Assembly (NCBI GenBank): GCA_944324645.1
Contig: CALUXB010000003.1
Coordinates: 1-64,000 of the forward strand
Length of the DNA stretch: 64,000 nt
Direction of reading: 5' to 3'
DNA from: an uncultured Elusimicrobiales bacterium
Lineage (GTDB): Bacteria; Elusimicrobiota; Elusimicrobia; Elusimicrobiales; Elusimicrobiaceae
Shown: positions 1 through 7,447 of the stretch, one piece after another
Position numbering within the stretch: position 1 is the first letter of the stretch
Layout of the letters: every line of letters begins with the position of its first letter
Program-made: the position numbers and the translations under genes
Notes under the pieces: generated by a model
Database searches by the model: none
Seen by the model: the letters and a program-made list of their open reading frames with translations, nothing else
What the model was told of the DNA's origin: nothing

Positions 1-179
1 AGCTGCTTCAACTCCGCCCCTAAGCGGGCCTCCGCACTGCCTTCTTTCAGCTCCTCTATGAGCGCACGCTCTAAACGCGCCTCAAAACGGCGGATACTAT
101 CTGCCGCCTGTGCATAGGAAGGGGCGATAGAACCTAAAATTAGACTGATGCTTAAAACAATGGAGATGAGTTTTGTCAT
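1..179 (-). CDS. Secreted protein, N-terminal part only (runs off the window)
   Basis: The first 59 residues of a reverse-strand gene are present; its 3' end lies outside the window. The start is a typical lipid-bilayer export signal: MTK, then a hydrophobic run LISIVLSISLILGSIA, then SYAQA as a likely signal-peptidase cleavage site near residue 25. The mature part begins with a charged, probably helical stretch rich in Arg, Glu and Ala. An AAAGGA Shine-Dalgarno lies about 8 bases before the ATG. The ATG overlaps the TGA of a small upstream ORF (ATGA), which suggests translational coupling. The function cannot be told from this fragment. Confidence 0.75.
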   Translation of the reverse strand, partial: MTKLISIVLSISLILGSIAPSYAQAADSIRRFEARLERALIEELKEGSAEARLGAELKQ

Positions 180-457
180 AAATAGTCCTTTTCTATATTC
201 TCTTTTTTTTCAAAACATAAAAAAAGGGCCAAAGGTCCCATTTTTTTTGGACTTTTGGCCCCATTTTTGGAGGCACTACAAAATAATATAAAAGAAAATC
301 TGGCTGAAACTGCTTTTTTGCAACGGCTAATTAATAAAAGGGAAATATCCTGCAGGAAAGAATGGAAATAGGAAAAAAGACTGCCGCACTTGCCCAAGGG
401 GTTACATTTCCCCGTCGGCAAGCCGTAACGCATCCAAAGATTTGTTGCGCGGGCCAT
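176..457 (-). CDS. Possible small ORF (93 aa) leading into the secreted gene
   Basis: This ORF has a full set of expression signals: a TATAAT box at 486-491 with a TTGTGT -35 at 17 bp, an AGGAG at 462-466, ATG at 455-457, and a stop that overlaps the next gene's start as ATGA. The protein (MARATNLWMRYGLPTGKCNP... with four Cys early on) matches no family I recognise, and its C-terminal half has a composition closer to non-coding DNA. An intrinsic-terminator-like hairpin lies inside it at 225-262. It may be a translated leader that controls read-through into the downstream gene, a decayed gene, or only an open frame with lucky signals. Confidence 0.35.
   Translation of the reverse strand: MARATNLWMRYGLPTGKCNPLGKCGSLFSYFHSFLQDISLLLISRCKKAVSARFSFILFCSASKNGAKSPKKMGPLALFLCFEKKENIEKDYL
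225..262 (-). terminator. Intrinsic-terminator-like hairpin inside the small ORF
   Basis: On the reverse strand a 13-base stem (GGGCCAAAAGTCC with GGACCTTTGGCCC, one wobble) is followed by seven T. It lies 45 bases before the secreted gene's ATG and inside the frame of the small ORF, so it looks like an attenuator rather than the end of a unit. Confidence 0.55.
389..422 (-). other. Hairpin in the leader region of the small ORF unit
   Basis: CTTGCC pairs with GGCAAG and an inner GGGG pairs with CCCC. The hairpin lies within the first codons of the small ORF. It resembles no riboswitch class I know. Confidence 0.4.
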
Positions 458-485
458 AAGTCTCCTTTTAACCTTCTCCTCTTAT

Positions 486-491
486 ATTATA
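486..491 (-). promoter_or_regulatory. -10 box for the small ORF/secreted gene unit
   Basis: TATAAT on the reverse strand, with TTGTGT at 509-514 (17-bp spacer) as a partial -35. The transcript would start about 20 bases before the small ORF's ATG. Confidence 0.5.
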
Positions 492-516
492 GAAAAAAAG
501 CCTTTCGCACACAAAT

Positions 517-545
517 AAAAAAAGACCCACCTTGCCGGTGGGTCT
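517..545 (-). terminator. Terminator of coaD
   Basis: Stem AGACCCACC/GGTGGGTCT with a 5-base loop, then a T run on the reverse strand, 27 bases after the coaD stop. Confidence 0.8.
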
Positions 546-571
546 AAAGTCCTATACTCAGACGGTAATTT

Positions 572-1081
572 TTAAAATATAAGCAAGCCGGGATATTTTT
601 TCTGCAACGCGTCCGCCACCGCTTGAGGCACCCAGCCGGACGGCAAACGGCCAGCCTGACAGGCCGCTTTGACGGCAGAAGAACTGATGTCTTGATAAGC
701 GCCGCAGGCGGGCAATAAAAGCGTTTTCAAAGACGGATAGAAAGTTTGGCTTAAGCGGTGGTTTTCTAACTCAAACTCTGCATCACGCCCATTACGCACC
801 CCCCGCACACAACAAACCAGTCCGTGGTCTTTCATATAATCAGCCAGCAACCCTTCATAAGCGTCTATTTGCACCCCGCTTAGGCCGGCTCGTGTTACAC
901 AAGCGGCAATTAAATTTTTGCGTTCCTCTACGCAAAACAAAGGCTTTTTGGCGGGATTTACCAAAAGCAGCACCAGCACCTGTTTAGACAGGCTGAGCGC
1001 CTGGCGCAACAGAGCCATATGTCCATTGGTGAACGGATCAAAAGTACCTTGAAAAACAATCGTATCTTGTTTCATACGCAT
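572..1081 (-). CDS. coaD: Phosphopantetheine adenylyltransferase (CoaD)
   Basis: This enzyme adenylates 4'-phosphopantetheine with ATP to give dephospho-CoA, the fourth step of CoA synthesis, in the cytoplasm. The 169-aa protein has the nucleotidyltransferase motif GTFDPFTNGH at residues 12-21, the VRGVRNGRD-EFE segment that binds phosphopantetheine, and the C-terminal ISSSAVK motif; its length is usual for the family. A second ATG at 1075 is an equally good start, since neither has a strong Shine-Dalgarno. The gene is divergent from dgt, with about 45 bp between the starts. Another CoA gene, a type II pantothenate kinase, lies at 31.5-32.3 kb. Confidence 0.93.
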   Translation of the reverse strand: MRMKQDTIVFQGTFDPFTNGHMALLRQALSLSKQVLVLLLVNPAKKPLFCVEERKNLIAACVTRAGLSGVQIDAYEGLLADYMKDHGLVCCVRGVRNGRDAEFELENHRLSQTFYPSLKTLLLPACGAYQDISSSAVKAACQAGRLPSGWVPQAVADALQKKYPGLLIF

Positions 1082-1111
1082 AACTGCCCATTGGGTGACG
1101 TCTATATATTA

Positions 1112-1120
1112 TGGTATCAT
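1112..1120 (+). promoter_or_regulatory. Extended -10 of dgt, 6 bases before ATG
   Basis: TGG-TATCAT with the hexamer at 1115-1120; the ATG is at 1127, so the predicted transcript is leaderless. There is no Shine-Dalgarno. Confidence 0.5.
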
Positions 1121-1126
1121 AAATTT

Positions 1127-2248
1127 ATGAATAAAAACCCGCTCAGCCAGTCTATTTATTATAAACGCACCCGCCCACAAACCCCGGATGTGCGCGGAGA
1201 GTATTTTCGCGACCAAACCAAAATTATCCATTCTTTACCTTTCCGCCGTTTAAAGCATAAAACACAAGTATTTTTTGCCCCGGATAATGACCATATCTGC
1301 ACACGCATTGAACACGTCTTGCACGTCGCTACCATTGCCGCGGCCATTTGCCGCGGCCTCAACCAAAGCGGGAATTGGACGCTGGACCAAGATTTGGCGT
1401 ATGCTATTGGATTAGGACACGATATTGGTCACGCTCCTTTTGGTCACGAAGGAGAACGTGCCTTGGCGGCCTGCATTGCGCCTAAGCCGTTTTTACACGA
1501 AGTCAACAGTTACCGGGTGGTGGAGTATTTGGCTAACTACGGAGAGGGGCTGAATTTAACCTATGCCGTAAAAGACGGCATTCTCTGCCACTGCGGGGAG
1601 GACTTTGCCACTACGCAGCTGCGCCCGGCCCAAGTTCCAAACAACTTGGACGCCATCCAAAGCCGCCGTTGCCTGCCCACCACCTATGAAGGCTGCATTG
1701 TGCGCGTAGCGGACAAAATCGCTTACCTGGGGCGTGATATTGAGGATGCGGTAAAAGCGGGGTTAATCACCGTAGAGGACATCCCTGGTATTGTACAGAG
1801 TGAAATTGGTACTTCTAACGGGGAAATTATTAATACATTGACGCTGGACCTAATTACTCATTCCAAAGATAAAGATTATATTGGTTTCTCTCCGGAAAAA
1901 ACAGCCATTGTGTCTGAACTGAAAAAATTCAATTATGAACGCATCTACCACAACGAACAAATGCGCCAGCGCAAAGAAACGATAGATAAATGTATTGCCG
2001 ATTTGTTTGATTATTTCCGCTCTATTTTTGACCGCTATCAGTTTGACTACGCCGCCTACGAGCAGGAAGGAAAACAAACTGCTACCAGTTTTGCCAACTA
2101 TATGGCCTCTATGACCAAAGCTTATCACGAAAATCCGGTCCTGTGTGACCAAATTATTACAGACTACATATCCGGTATGACCGATTCCTATGCGCTAAGC
2201 GTAATGGAAGACGTGATATTGCCCAACTCTATTAAATTCTTCAGCTGA
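1127..2248 (+). CDS. dgt: dGTP triphosphohydrolase-like HD protein
   Basis: Members of this family remove triphosphate from dNTPs, typically dGTP, and help control nucleotide pools. The 373-aa protein shows the N-terminal motif RTRPQTPDVRGEYFRDQTKI and an HD domain with H63 (RIEHVLHV) and H98-D99 in LGHDIGHAPFGHEGE. A longer in-frame start at 1019 would overlap coaD. The ATG at 1127 fits better, because the conserved dGTPase N-terminus starts just after it and an extended -10 box lies exactly six bases upstream. A bidirectional terminator follows. Family-level assignment is firm; substrate is not shown by sequence. Confidence 0.88.
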   Translation: MNKNPLSQSIYYKRTRPQTPDVRGEYFRDQTKIIHSLPFRRLKHKTQVFFAPDNDHICTRIEHVLHVATIAAAICRGLNQSGNWTLDQDLAYAIGLGHDIGHAPFGHEGERALAACIAPKPFLHEVNSYRVVEYLANYGEGLNLTYAVKDGILCHCGEDFATTQLRPAQVPNNLDAIQSRRCLPTTYEGCIVRVADKIAYLGRDIEDAVKAGLITVEDIPGIVQSEIGTSNGEIINTLTLDLITHSKDKDYIGFSPEKTAIVSELKKFNYERIYHNEQMRQRKETIDKCIADLFDYFRSIFDRYQFDYAAYEQEGKQTATSFANYMASMTKAYHENPVLCDQIITDYISGMTDSYALSVMEDVILPNSIKFFS

Positions 2249-2264
2249 CCGGATTTCGGCTTTA

Positions 2265-2293
2265 AAAAACCCCGTTTTAACAACGGGGTTTTT
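2265..2293. terminator. Bidirectional terminator between dgt and the ankyrin-type gene
   Basis: AAAAACCCCGTT and AACGGGGTTTTT arms give a T run on both strands; the flanking genes converge on it. Confidence 0.85.
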
Positions 2294-2303
2294 GATATTA
2301 AAC

Positions 2304-2978
2304 TCAGCGAATCAGAAACGGGGCCGCCTTGCCTATCATCGTGCGGATAAAATACATATTGGCCTTATCTACACTGCCCTGCGGCGCCATACGCCACAGC
2401 GCATCTGCGCGCTGCCACATCGTTTGCCCTCCGGCGCTGCATTCTTTAACCAAAGCATCGCGTTTAATGGCGGCCACCATTAAATTTACTCCGTTCGATT
2501 CTAATTCTTTGGAAATATTTTTCAGCTCTTGCCGCAAAGCAGAAGAAGGAAAATGCCGGATAAAAATCGCTGCCCTGTCATAAGAGATTAAAGACATCCA
2601 GGGTGTTTCGCCTGCTTTATTTTGTTGGGACAGCAACTCATCTTTAGCGTGGTAGGCCATTTCTAAAAGGAAATCAAAGGTTTTCTCTGAATTCGCCACG
2701 TGTAAAGCATTATTTCCGTGTCTATCCCGCTCTTTCATCACCAAATAATAAAATCCTTGACTATAGCTAAAGCGGCCAGAAGAATTTTCTTGGGCAAAAA
2801 GTTGGCGCAGCCCTTTTATATCCCCCTCGCGGGAAAGGCGTATAATTTCCGGGTCGGATTCCTGCTGTGTTTTATAGTGAGCTGGCAAGCGGCTGGAAGA
2901 AGAGCGGCTTGCTGTTTGTGCCCAGCCTCCAACACAACAACTAATCAAAAATACGATTAATATCAAACTCTTTTTCAT
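2304..2978 (-). CDS. Secreted ankyrin-repeat-like protein
   Basis: The 224-aa protein begins with a signal peptide (MKKSLILIVFLISCCVGGWAQ, cleavage near residue 21; the two Cys are not in a clear lipobox). A segment around residues 85-105 (DRHGNNALHVANSEKTFDFLLEM) reads like one ankyrin repeat and is followed by a weaker one (NKAGETPWMSLISYDRAAIFIRH). It is probably exported to the periplasm or surface, where such repeats bind proteins; the partner is unknown. A GAGGA Shine-Dalgarno lies about 7 bases before the ATG. It is a single-gene unit, converging with dgt and sharing its terminator. Confidence 0.65.
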   Translation of the reverse strand: MKKSLILIVFLISCCVGGWAQTASRSSSSRLPAHYKTQQESDPEIIRLSREGDIKGLRQLFAQENSSGRFSYSQGFYYLVMKERDRHGNNALHVANSEKTFDFLLEMAYHAKDELLSQQNKAGETPWMSLISYDRAAIFIRHFPSSALRQELKNISKELESNGVNLMVAAIKRDALVKECSAGGQTMWQRADALWRMAPQGSVDKANMYFIRTMIGKAAPFLIR

Positions 2979-3054
2979 AATATCCTCTTATTTATAGCTT
3001 ACCACCTGCGGACTTTCTCAAAAAGAGCCTTAAGACCTATTTACAATAAAATAA

Positions 3055-3078
3055 AGGCCCAAAAAAATCTGGGCCCTT
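3055..3078 (-). terminator. Second weak hairpin downstream of tRNA-Gly
   Basis: AAGGGCCC/GGGCCTT arms on the reverse strand followed by TATTTT, about 30 bases past the main tRNA terminator. Possibly a backup stop. Confidence 0.4.
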
Positions 3079-3082
3079 GAAG

Positions 3083-3107
3083 AAAAAACCCCGGGGAAAC
3101 CGGGGTC
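3083..3107 (-). terminator. Terminator of tRNA-Gly
   Basis: ACCCCGG/CCGGGGT stem followed by six T on the reverse strand, directly after the tRNA 3' end. Confidence 0.8.
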
Positions 3108-3111
3108 TAAA

Positions 3112-3185
3112 TGGAGCGGGCGAAGGGAATCGAACCCTCGTCTCAACCTTGGCAAGGTCGTGTTCTACCATTGAACCACGCCCGC
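3112..3185 (-). tRNA. tRNA-Gly (anticodon GCC)
   Basis: A full cloverleaf can be drawn on the reverse strand. The acceptor stem is GCGGGCG/CGCCCGC, the D arm contains GGTTCAATGGTAGAAC, the anticodon stem CGACC/GGTTG holds loop TTGCCAA with anticodon GCC, and the T arm is GAGGG-TTCGATT-CCCTT. The discriminator is T and the CCA tail is genome-encoded (3112-3114). The T-run terminator follows at once, so the tRNA may be transcribed alone. Confidence 0.96.
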
Positions 3186-3219
3186 ATAAATCTTTGCCGT
3201 AATAAAATTATAGCAAATT

Positions 3220-4059
3220 TTATTTTAAAAGTGTAGCGGCTATGTTTTTAAGGTAGGTGTTTTCTTCCACCGCTTTACGCACATTTGGGTTCTGCTTTAA
3301 CGCAGCCAAAGCCGGGCTGCCGTTAATTAGTTTGGCGGCTTCAGCCGGGCGGTCCCGATAGTATTTTACGGCTTTGCTAATAAGAAGATAAGAAAACAAC
3401 CGGCTGCCCGCCAGTGCCTTAACTAACGCTTCCGAAGCCAACACTTGCTGCACGGCTTCCTCTGCAAAAAAAGCATTTAATTTGTTTTGATCTGCAGCCG
3501 CCTTTGCCAAGGCTTGCGGATCCTCCAACAGGGGGGCCACATCCGGACGGGCCAAAAATGCTTTGGTGGTTATCTCTTGGTTAAACAAGTAACGCAACAA
3601 GTCCGGATCATCTATATTAGAAGAAACATTGATAGACAAAGCAAAAGGCGCCTCCCCAATAATTTCATAATTGCGCGGCGTCAAAGCGCGGTAATTATAC
3701 CGGCTGATTACGGGCAGGATGCTGCCCAACTCGCGCACGTTGACATTGCGGTCCTGCCCTTCTGAAATTTGCACATAACGGCGCCCGGCATTGGGATTGA
3801 ATGTGGCATCCACCACCAGCCCTTTTAATACAGAGGGGTCTAATGCCGCCGTGATGTTTTCGGCGCGTTTGCTGGAAGACATAATAAACAGCAATGTAAT
3901 CAGAACCAGCACAAAAACACCGCCGCTGGCCCATATCATCAGCTTGTCTGAAGAAATGGCAGCCGGTTTTTCTTCTGTTTGCTCTTCTGTCTTTTTAGCT
4001 GCTTTCTTGCGAAATTTTTGCGGATTGCGCAGCAGCGCCATCAGTCTTTCTTTATCCAT
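3220..4059 (-). CDS. Membrane-anchored protein of unknown function
   Basis: I do not recognise this 279-aa protein. Residues 1-40 are basic and then acidic and look disordered. One transmembrane helix spans about residues 42-63 (LMIWASGGVFVLVLITLLFI), giving an N-in topology with about 215 residues outside. The exported part contains a mixed domain and then an Ala-rich helical region (AKAAADQNKLNAFFAEEAVQQ) with no Cys. There is no Shine-Dalgarno; a TGT-TACAAT box ends six bases before the ATG, predicting a leaderless transcript. The reverse-strand gene is followed by tRNA-Gly on the same strand. Confidence 0.7.
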   Translation of the reverse strand: MDKERLMALLRNPQKFRKKAAKKTEEQTEEKPAAISSDKLMIWASGGVFVLVLITLLFIMSSSKRAENITAALDPSVLKGLVVDATFNPNAGRRYVQISEGQDRNVNVRELGSILPVISRYNYRALTPRNYEIIGEAPFALSINVSSNIDDPDLLRYLFNQEITTKAFLARPDVAPLLEDPQALAKAAADQNKLNAFFAEEAVQQVLASEALVKALAGSRLFSYLLISKAVKYYRDRPAEAAKLINGSPALAALKQNPNVRKAVEENTYLKNIAATLLK

Positions 4060-4065
4060 ATTGAC

Positions 4066-4071
4066 ATTGTA
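4066..4071 (-). promoter_or_regulatory. -10 box six bases before ATG of the 3220-4059 gene
   Basis: TACAAT preceded by TGT (extended -10) on the reverse strand; ATG at 4059. The 12-mer ATTTGTTACAAT also occurs before the lipoprotein gene at 24.1 kb. Confidence 0.5.
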
Positions 4072-4243
4072 ACAAATAAATCCTATTACCGCGCAATAAC
4101 CTGCTCTTTAGAACACAAAACGCCCGTCTTTACCCCGAACTTCAACGGCCTCTGGCCCAAAACTAGCTTTTTGAGCGGGGCGGCTTTGTGGACACTCTCT
4201 TTACCTCAACGCCAGGCGCTTGGGCGCAAGCCACCGGATTTGC

Positions 4244-4249
4244 TATATT
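4244..4249 (+). promoter_or_regulatory. -10 box six bases before ATG of yjbQ
   Basis: TGC-TATATT with the hexamer at 4244-4249 and ATG at 4256; predicted leaderless start. Confidence 0.5.
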
Positions 4250-4255
4250 TTATAT

Positions 4256-4672
4256 ATGAAATCCTACACAGAATATTTGACCATTTGCACAGACAGCCGC
4301 TACGACATTGTCAATATTACCCCGCAGGTAGAACGCGCCCTGCAAAAAAGCGGCATCCGGGAAGGGTTGTGCCTCGTGAATTCTATGCATATCACTTCTT
4401 CGGTTTTTATTAATGACAACGAGTCCGGCCTACACGCCGATTTTTTGAAATGGACCGAGAAACTGGCTCCGTACGGCATAGATAAATACCAGCATAATCT
4501 GACCGGCGAAGACAATGGCGACGCTCATTTAAAACGCACTCTGTTAGGGCGGGAAGTGGTAGTAGCCGTGACGCAAGGCCGCCTGGACTTCGGCCCGTGG
4601 GAAACTATTTTTTATGGGGAATTTGACGGCCAGCGCAACAAACGCATTTTAATTAAAATTATTGGGGAATAA
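4256..4672 (+). CDS. yjbQ: YjbQ/UPF0047 family protein
   Basis: This belongs to the small, widely conserved YjbQ (UPF0047) family, whose E. coli member has thiamine-phosphate-synthase-like activity in vitro; the physiological role is unsettled. The 138-aa protein has all family motifs: [22 protein letters not shown] around residues 43-64, [21 protein letters not shown] around 80-100, and the C-terminal [18 protein letters not shown] followed by KIIGE. The ATG at 4256 is preferred over an upstream ATG at 4220 because homologues start near MKSYTEYL and the -10 box lies six bases before it. The stop nearly touches the next gene. Confidence 0.9.
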   Translation: MKSYTEYLTICTDSRYDIVNITPQVERALQKSGIREGLCLVNSMHITSSVFINDNESGLHADFLKWTEKLAPYGIDKYQHNLTGEDNGDAHLKRTLLGREVVVAVTQGRLDFGPWETIFYGEFDGQRNKRILIKIIGE

Positions 4673-4673
4673 T

Positions 4674-5054
4674 ATGAAAAAAACTATTTTTTACCACGAC
4701 ACCGACTGCGGCAACGTAGTCTATTACGCAAACTATCTGAAATTTTTTGAAGAGGCCCGCACTTTGTATATGGCGGAAAAGGGCTTTTCCGTCCCGGCGC
4801 TGATACAACAGGGAAAATATTTTGTAGTGGCCCGGCAGGAAGTGGAATATAAATTCCCGGTGCGTTACGCAGACGTAATAGATGTAAGCACCAAAGTGCT
4901 GGAAATTTCCGACATTAAAATTGTGTTTGAAAATATCATCACCAACCAAAACGGACGCCTCTGCACCAAAGGCAAAACCACTTTGGTTTGCGTGGACGCT
5001 TCCGGCGTGCCCACCCCTATGGGAGCGGAAGTAAAAAATGCGATGACTTTGTAA
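4674..5054 (+). CDS. YbgC-like acyl-CoA thioesterase (hotdog fold)
   Basis: The 126-aa protein has the 4-hydroxybenzoyl-CoA thioesterase/YbgC signature near its start: YHDTDCGNVVYYANYLKFFEEAR, with catalytic Asp in DTDCGNVVYY. Such enzymes hydrolyse acyl-CoA thioesters; in proteobacteria YbgC belongs to the Tol-Pal cluster, but no tol genes are seen here. The ATG lies one base after the yjbQ stop, with GGGGAA inside the yjbQ 3' end as a Shine-Dalgarno, so the pair is probably translationally coupled. An in-frame TTG at 4662 is possible but weaker. Substrate is unknown. Confidence 0.83.
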   Translation: MKKTIFYHDTDCGNVVYYANYLKFFEEARTLYMAEKGFSVPALIQQGKYFVVARQEVEYKFPVRYADVIDVSTKVLEISDIKIVFENIITNQNGRLCTKGKTTLVCVDASGVPTPMGAEVKNAMTL

Positions 5055-5141
5055 AGACCCGTGCCTGGCTTCAGCTCCAGGTCTCCGCTCCGGCCGGGGT
5101 TATAAAACCTACCGCCGCAATATTCTTTCTTCCAAACAATA

Positions 5142-5167
5142 AAAAGCCGCCTTTAACAGGCGGCTTT
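5142..5167. terminator. Bidirectional terminator between thioesterase and pilin
   Basis: AAAAGCCGCCT/AGGCGGCTTTT stem with a 5-base loop; the flanking genes converge on it. Confidence 0.85.
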
Positions 5168-5183
5168 TAAATGGTATGAAAAA

Positions 5184-5663
5184 CTATTCTATACCAAAAA
5201 CTGATTTAACGGACGAGCAATAATCTTTGGTGCCGGAATTAGTGCAGGTCTTTTCCATTTCGCCCGTGCTACCAATCACATATCGTATGGAATATTTATA
5301 ATTTGTTGCGTTGGCCATTTCATGGTCCATTACTTCAGTCGTTGTGACATCTGCGCGGGAACACGAAACCCTCCCTTGGCTTTGATATTGAAATTCAATA
5401 TAACACACAAAATTATCCGACCAAAACATATTGGAATAAGAATGAGGAAATTGTATGCTAAGGTCATCGACAGAGACCACAGCCGCTCCTTGTTCCATCC
5501 AATAAACTTGTGCGGCATCGGTCCAATTTTTAAGCAAAATAGCCAGTTCTGCGGCGCGGCTTTTTTCCACAGTCTTTTCATATTGTGGCAGAGCTATCGC
5601 CGCTAAAATGCCTATAATCAGAACTACTACCAACAACTCTATTAACGTAAAACCTTTTTTCAT
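5184..5663 (-). CDS. Type IV pilin-like protein (pseudopilin)
   Basis: This 159-aa protein has the prepilin signal KKG-FTLIE: cleavage after G4, F5 as the N-methylated +1 residue, E9 as +5 glutamate, then the hydrophobic helix LLVVVLIIGILAAIALPQY. The globular C-terminal part has four Cys, including a pair at the end (TCTNSGTKDYC) typical of a pilin disulfide loop. AGGAGAG lies about six bases before the ATG at 5663; an upstream in-frame start would be off this signal. It is a monocistronic gene away from any assembly operon. Two more such genes lie at 15.0 and 19.4 kb. Confidence 0.9.
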   Translation of the reverse strand: MKKGFTLIELLVVVLIIGILAAIALPQYEKTVEKSRAAELAILLKNWTDAAQVYWMEQGAAVVSVDDLSIQFPHSYSNMFWSDNFVCYIEFQYQSQGRVSCSRADVTTTEVMDHEMANATNYKYSIRYVIGSTGEMEKTCTNSGTKDYCSSVKSVFGIE

Positions 5664-5840
5664 TTTCTCTCCTAACAACCTTGTATATCTTTATAGAACA
5701 CGCTGCTCTTTCTTTTCTATTATATATAAAATTGCCTACCGCTAACTCCAACAAAAACTTTCCCCCTCCGCGGCGTTTTATATATAATAAGACTTTATTC
5801 AAAATGCCCTTTCAACTATACCAAACAACCAAGAGGCCTT

Positions 5841-7190
5841 ATGCAAGCAAGAACCGCTGAAGAAAAACAGAAAATTAAACAAATTTTGGAGCTGACCCAA
5901 AAAAACGGCATTCAAATCATTAAACTGTGGTTTGTGGATATTTTGGGCAACTTAAAATCGCTCTCTCTTTCCCACCGGGAATTTGAATACGCTATGAACG
6001 AAGGTATGGGCTTTGACGGCTCTTCGGTGGAAGGGTTTGCCCGCATTTATGAGTCGGACCTGGTGGCCCTGCCGGATTTGGACACCTTCCAAATGTTCCC
6101 GCCGGAGCTGACCGGCGCGCCCATTGCCCGCTTTTTCTGCGACATTAAAAACACAGAAGGGGAGCAGTTTGAAGGGGACCCGCGCTATATCCTCAAAAAG
6201 AATTTAGCCGCTATGCGCAAAGCCGGCTTTGACGCGTTTATGGTGGGGCCGGAACTGGAATATTTTTATTTTAAGGACAACAAACACCCCGAAACGCTGG
6301 ACTTTGGGGGCTATTTTGACACCATTCCGCTGGACTCTTCTTACGCAGTGCGCCGCCAAACGATGCTGATGCTGGAAAAGCTGGGCATTCACGTGGAATA
6401 TTCCCACCACGAGGTGGCCCCCTCCCAGCACGAAATAGATTTGCGCTACGACGAAGCTATGAAAATGGCCGACCAGGTAATTACCTACAAAACCGTCGTC
6501 AAGCAAATCGCCGCCGCCAACGGCGTCTACGCCACATTTATGCCTAAGCCTATCACCGGCATCAACGGCAGCGGAATGCACGTACACCAATCGCTTTTCT
6601 ATAAAGGCGAAAATAAATTTTATGACGCCAAAGACCCGCTTTTCCTCTCCGCCACGGCGCGGCACTATATTGCGGGTATTTTGACCCACGTCAAAGAAAT
6701 CTGCTCCGTTACCAACCAGTGGGTCAACTCCTACAAACGCCTGGTGCCCGGCTACGAAGCCCCCTCTTATATTGCCTGGGGGCGCAAAAACCGCAGCGCG
6801 CTGGTGCGCATTCCGCAGGCCAAAGAAGGCAAGCCCAATGCCACCCGCCTGGAGTGCCGCTTCCCGGACCCGGCCTGCAACCCCTACTTGGCCTTTGCGG
6901 TCATGCTGGGCGCGGGCTTAGACGGCATAGAGAAAAAACTGCCCGCACCGGAAATGACGGAAGAAAACATTTTCCACATGGACGCAGCCGGAAGAGAACG
7001 CCGCGGCATTGGCACGCTGCCGGCCTATTTGTATGAAGCCGTCAATGAAACGCGCCATTCGGAGCTGGTCAAAAAAATCTTGGGCGAGCATACATTTGAA
7101 AAATTCATCGCCAACAAAGACATTGAATGGGACCTCTACCGCACGCACGTTTCCAGCTATGAGTTGGAGAAATACCTCTCCGTGCTCTAA
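5841..7190 (+). CDS. glnA: Glutamine synthetase, type I (short form)
   Basis: It makes glutamine from glutamate, ammonia and ATP in the cytoplasm. The 449-aa protein carries GMGFDGSSVEGF (about 54-65), the metal-site segment GPELEYFYF, NGSGMHVHQSL, and APSYIAWGRKNRSALVRIP with the usual glutamate- and ATP-binding residues. Its length, and the lack of a NLYDLP-type tyrosine adenylylation site near the C-terminus, fit the GSI-alpha group, which is not controlled by adenylylation. AGAGG precedes the ATG, with a TATAAT-like box about 60 bases upstream (TATATAATAAG), so this gene has a real leader. It is single. Confidence 0.95.
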   Translation: MQARTAEEKQKIKQILELTQKNGIQIIKLWFVDILGNLKSLSLSHREFEYAMNEGMGFDGSSVEGFARIYESDLVALPDLDTFQMFPPELTGAPIARFFCDIKNTEGEQFEGDPRYILKKNLAAMRKAGFDAFMVGPELEYFYFKDNKHPETLDFGGYFDTIPLDSSYAVRRQTMLMLEKLGIHVEYSHHEVAPSQHEIDLRYDEAMKMADQVITYKTVVKQIAAANGVYATFMPKPITGINGSGMHVHQSLFYKGENKFYDAKDPLFLSATARHYIAGILTHVKEICSVTNQWVNSYKRLVPGYEAPSYIAWGRKNRSALVRIPQAKEGKPNATRLECRFPDPACNPYLAFAVMLGAGLDGIEKKLPAPEMTEENIFHMDAAGRERRGIGTLPAYLYEAVNETRHSELVKKILGEHTFEKFIANKDIEWDLYRTHVSSYELEKYLSVL

Positions 7191-7436
7191 ACACAACAGG
7201 CCGCCTGTTCACTAGGCTTGGCATACCCGCCCGGACTAAAGCAATAGTGCATGACGCCCAACAGCGGCTGTTTGCGCTTGACTCTTGCATTTCGCCGCCG
7301 GCCGGTCTTTTTCCACGCTCTCTGCGCAACAAATCCATTTTCTGCCCTGCCCCGCTTCTGCAAGCGTGGCTTTTTGCGCAAAATCTAACAAACATTGTTA
7401 TATTTTATCCCCCCAACCGTTGATAATAAAGTAAAA

Positions 7437-7442
7437 TATAGT
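7437..7442 (+). promoter_or_regulatory. Possible -10 box of the pheST operon
   Basis: TATAGT ends five bases before the pheS ATG at 7448; TAAAAT at 7432-7437 is the alternative and would leave ten. Either gives a leaderless or nearly leaderless mRNA. Confidence 0.35.
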
Positions 7443-7447
7443 TACGT

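Noticed and set aside
389..422. Riboswitch upstream of the secreted gene
   Set aside because: The hairpin does not match the conserved cores of c-di-GMP, cobalamin, fluoride, SAM or THF riboswitches as far as I can recall them.
1019..1126. Longer N-terminus for dgt
   Set aside because: It would overlap coaD on the other strand; the added 36 residues do not look like the family and the -10 box lies inside them.
7187..7395. Arg-rich reverse ORFs between glnA and pheS
   Set aside because: They overlap the end of glnA on the other strand, have odd composition and no start signals.
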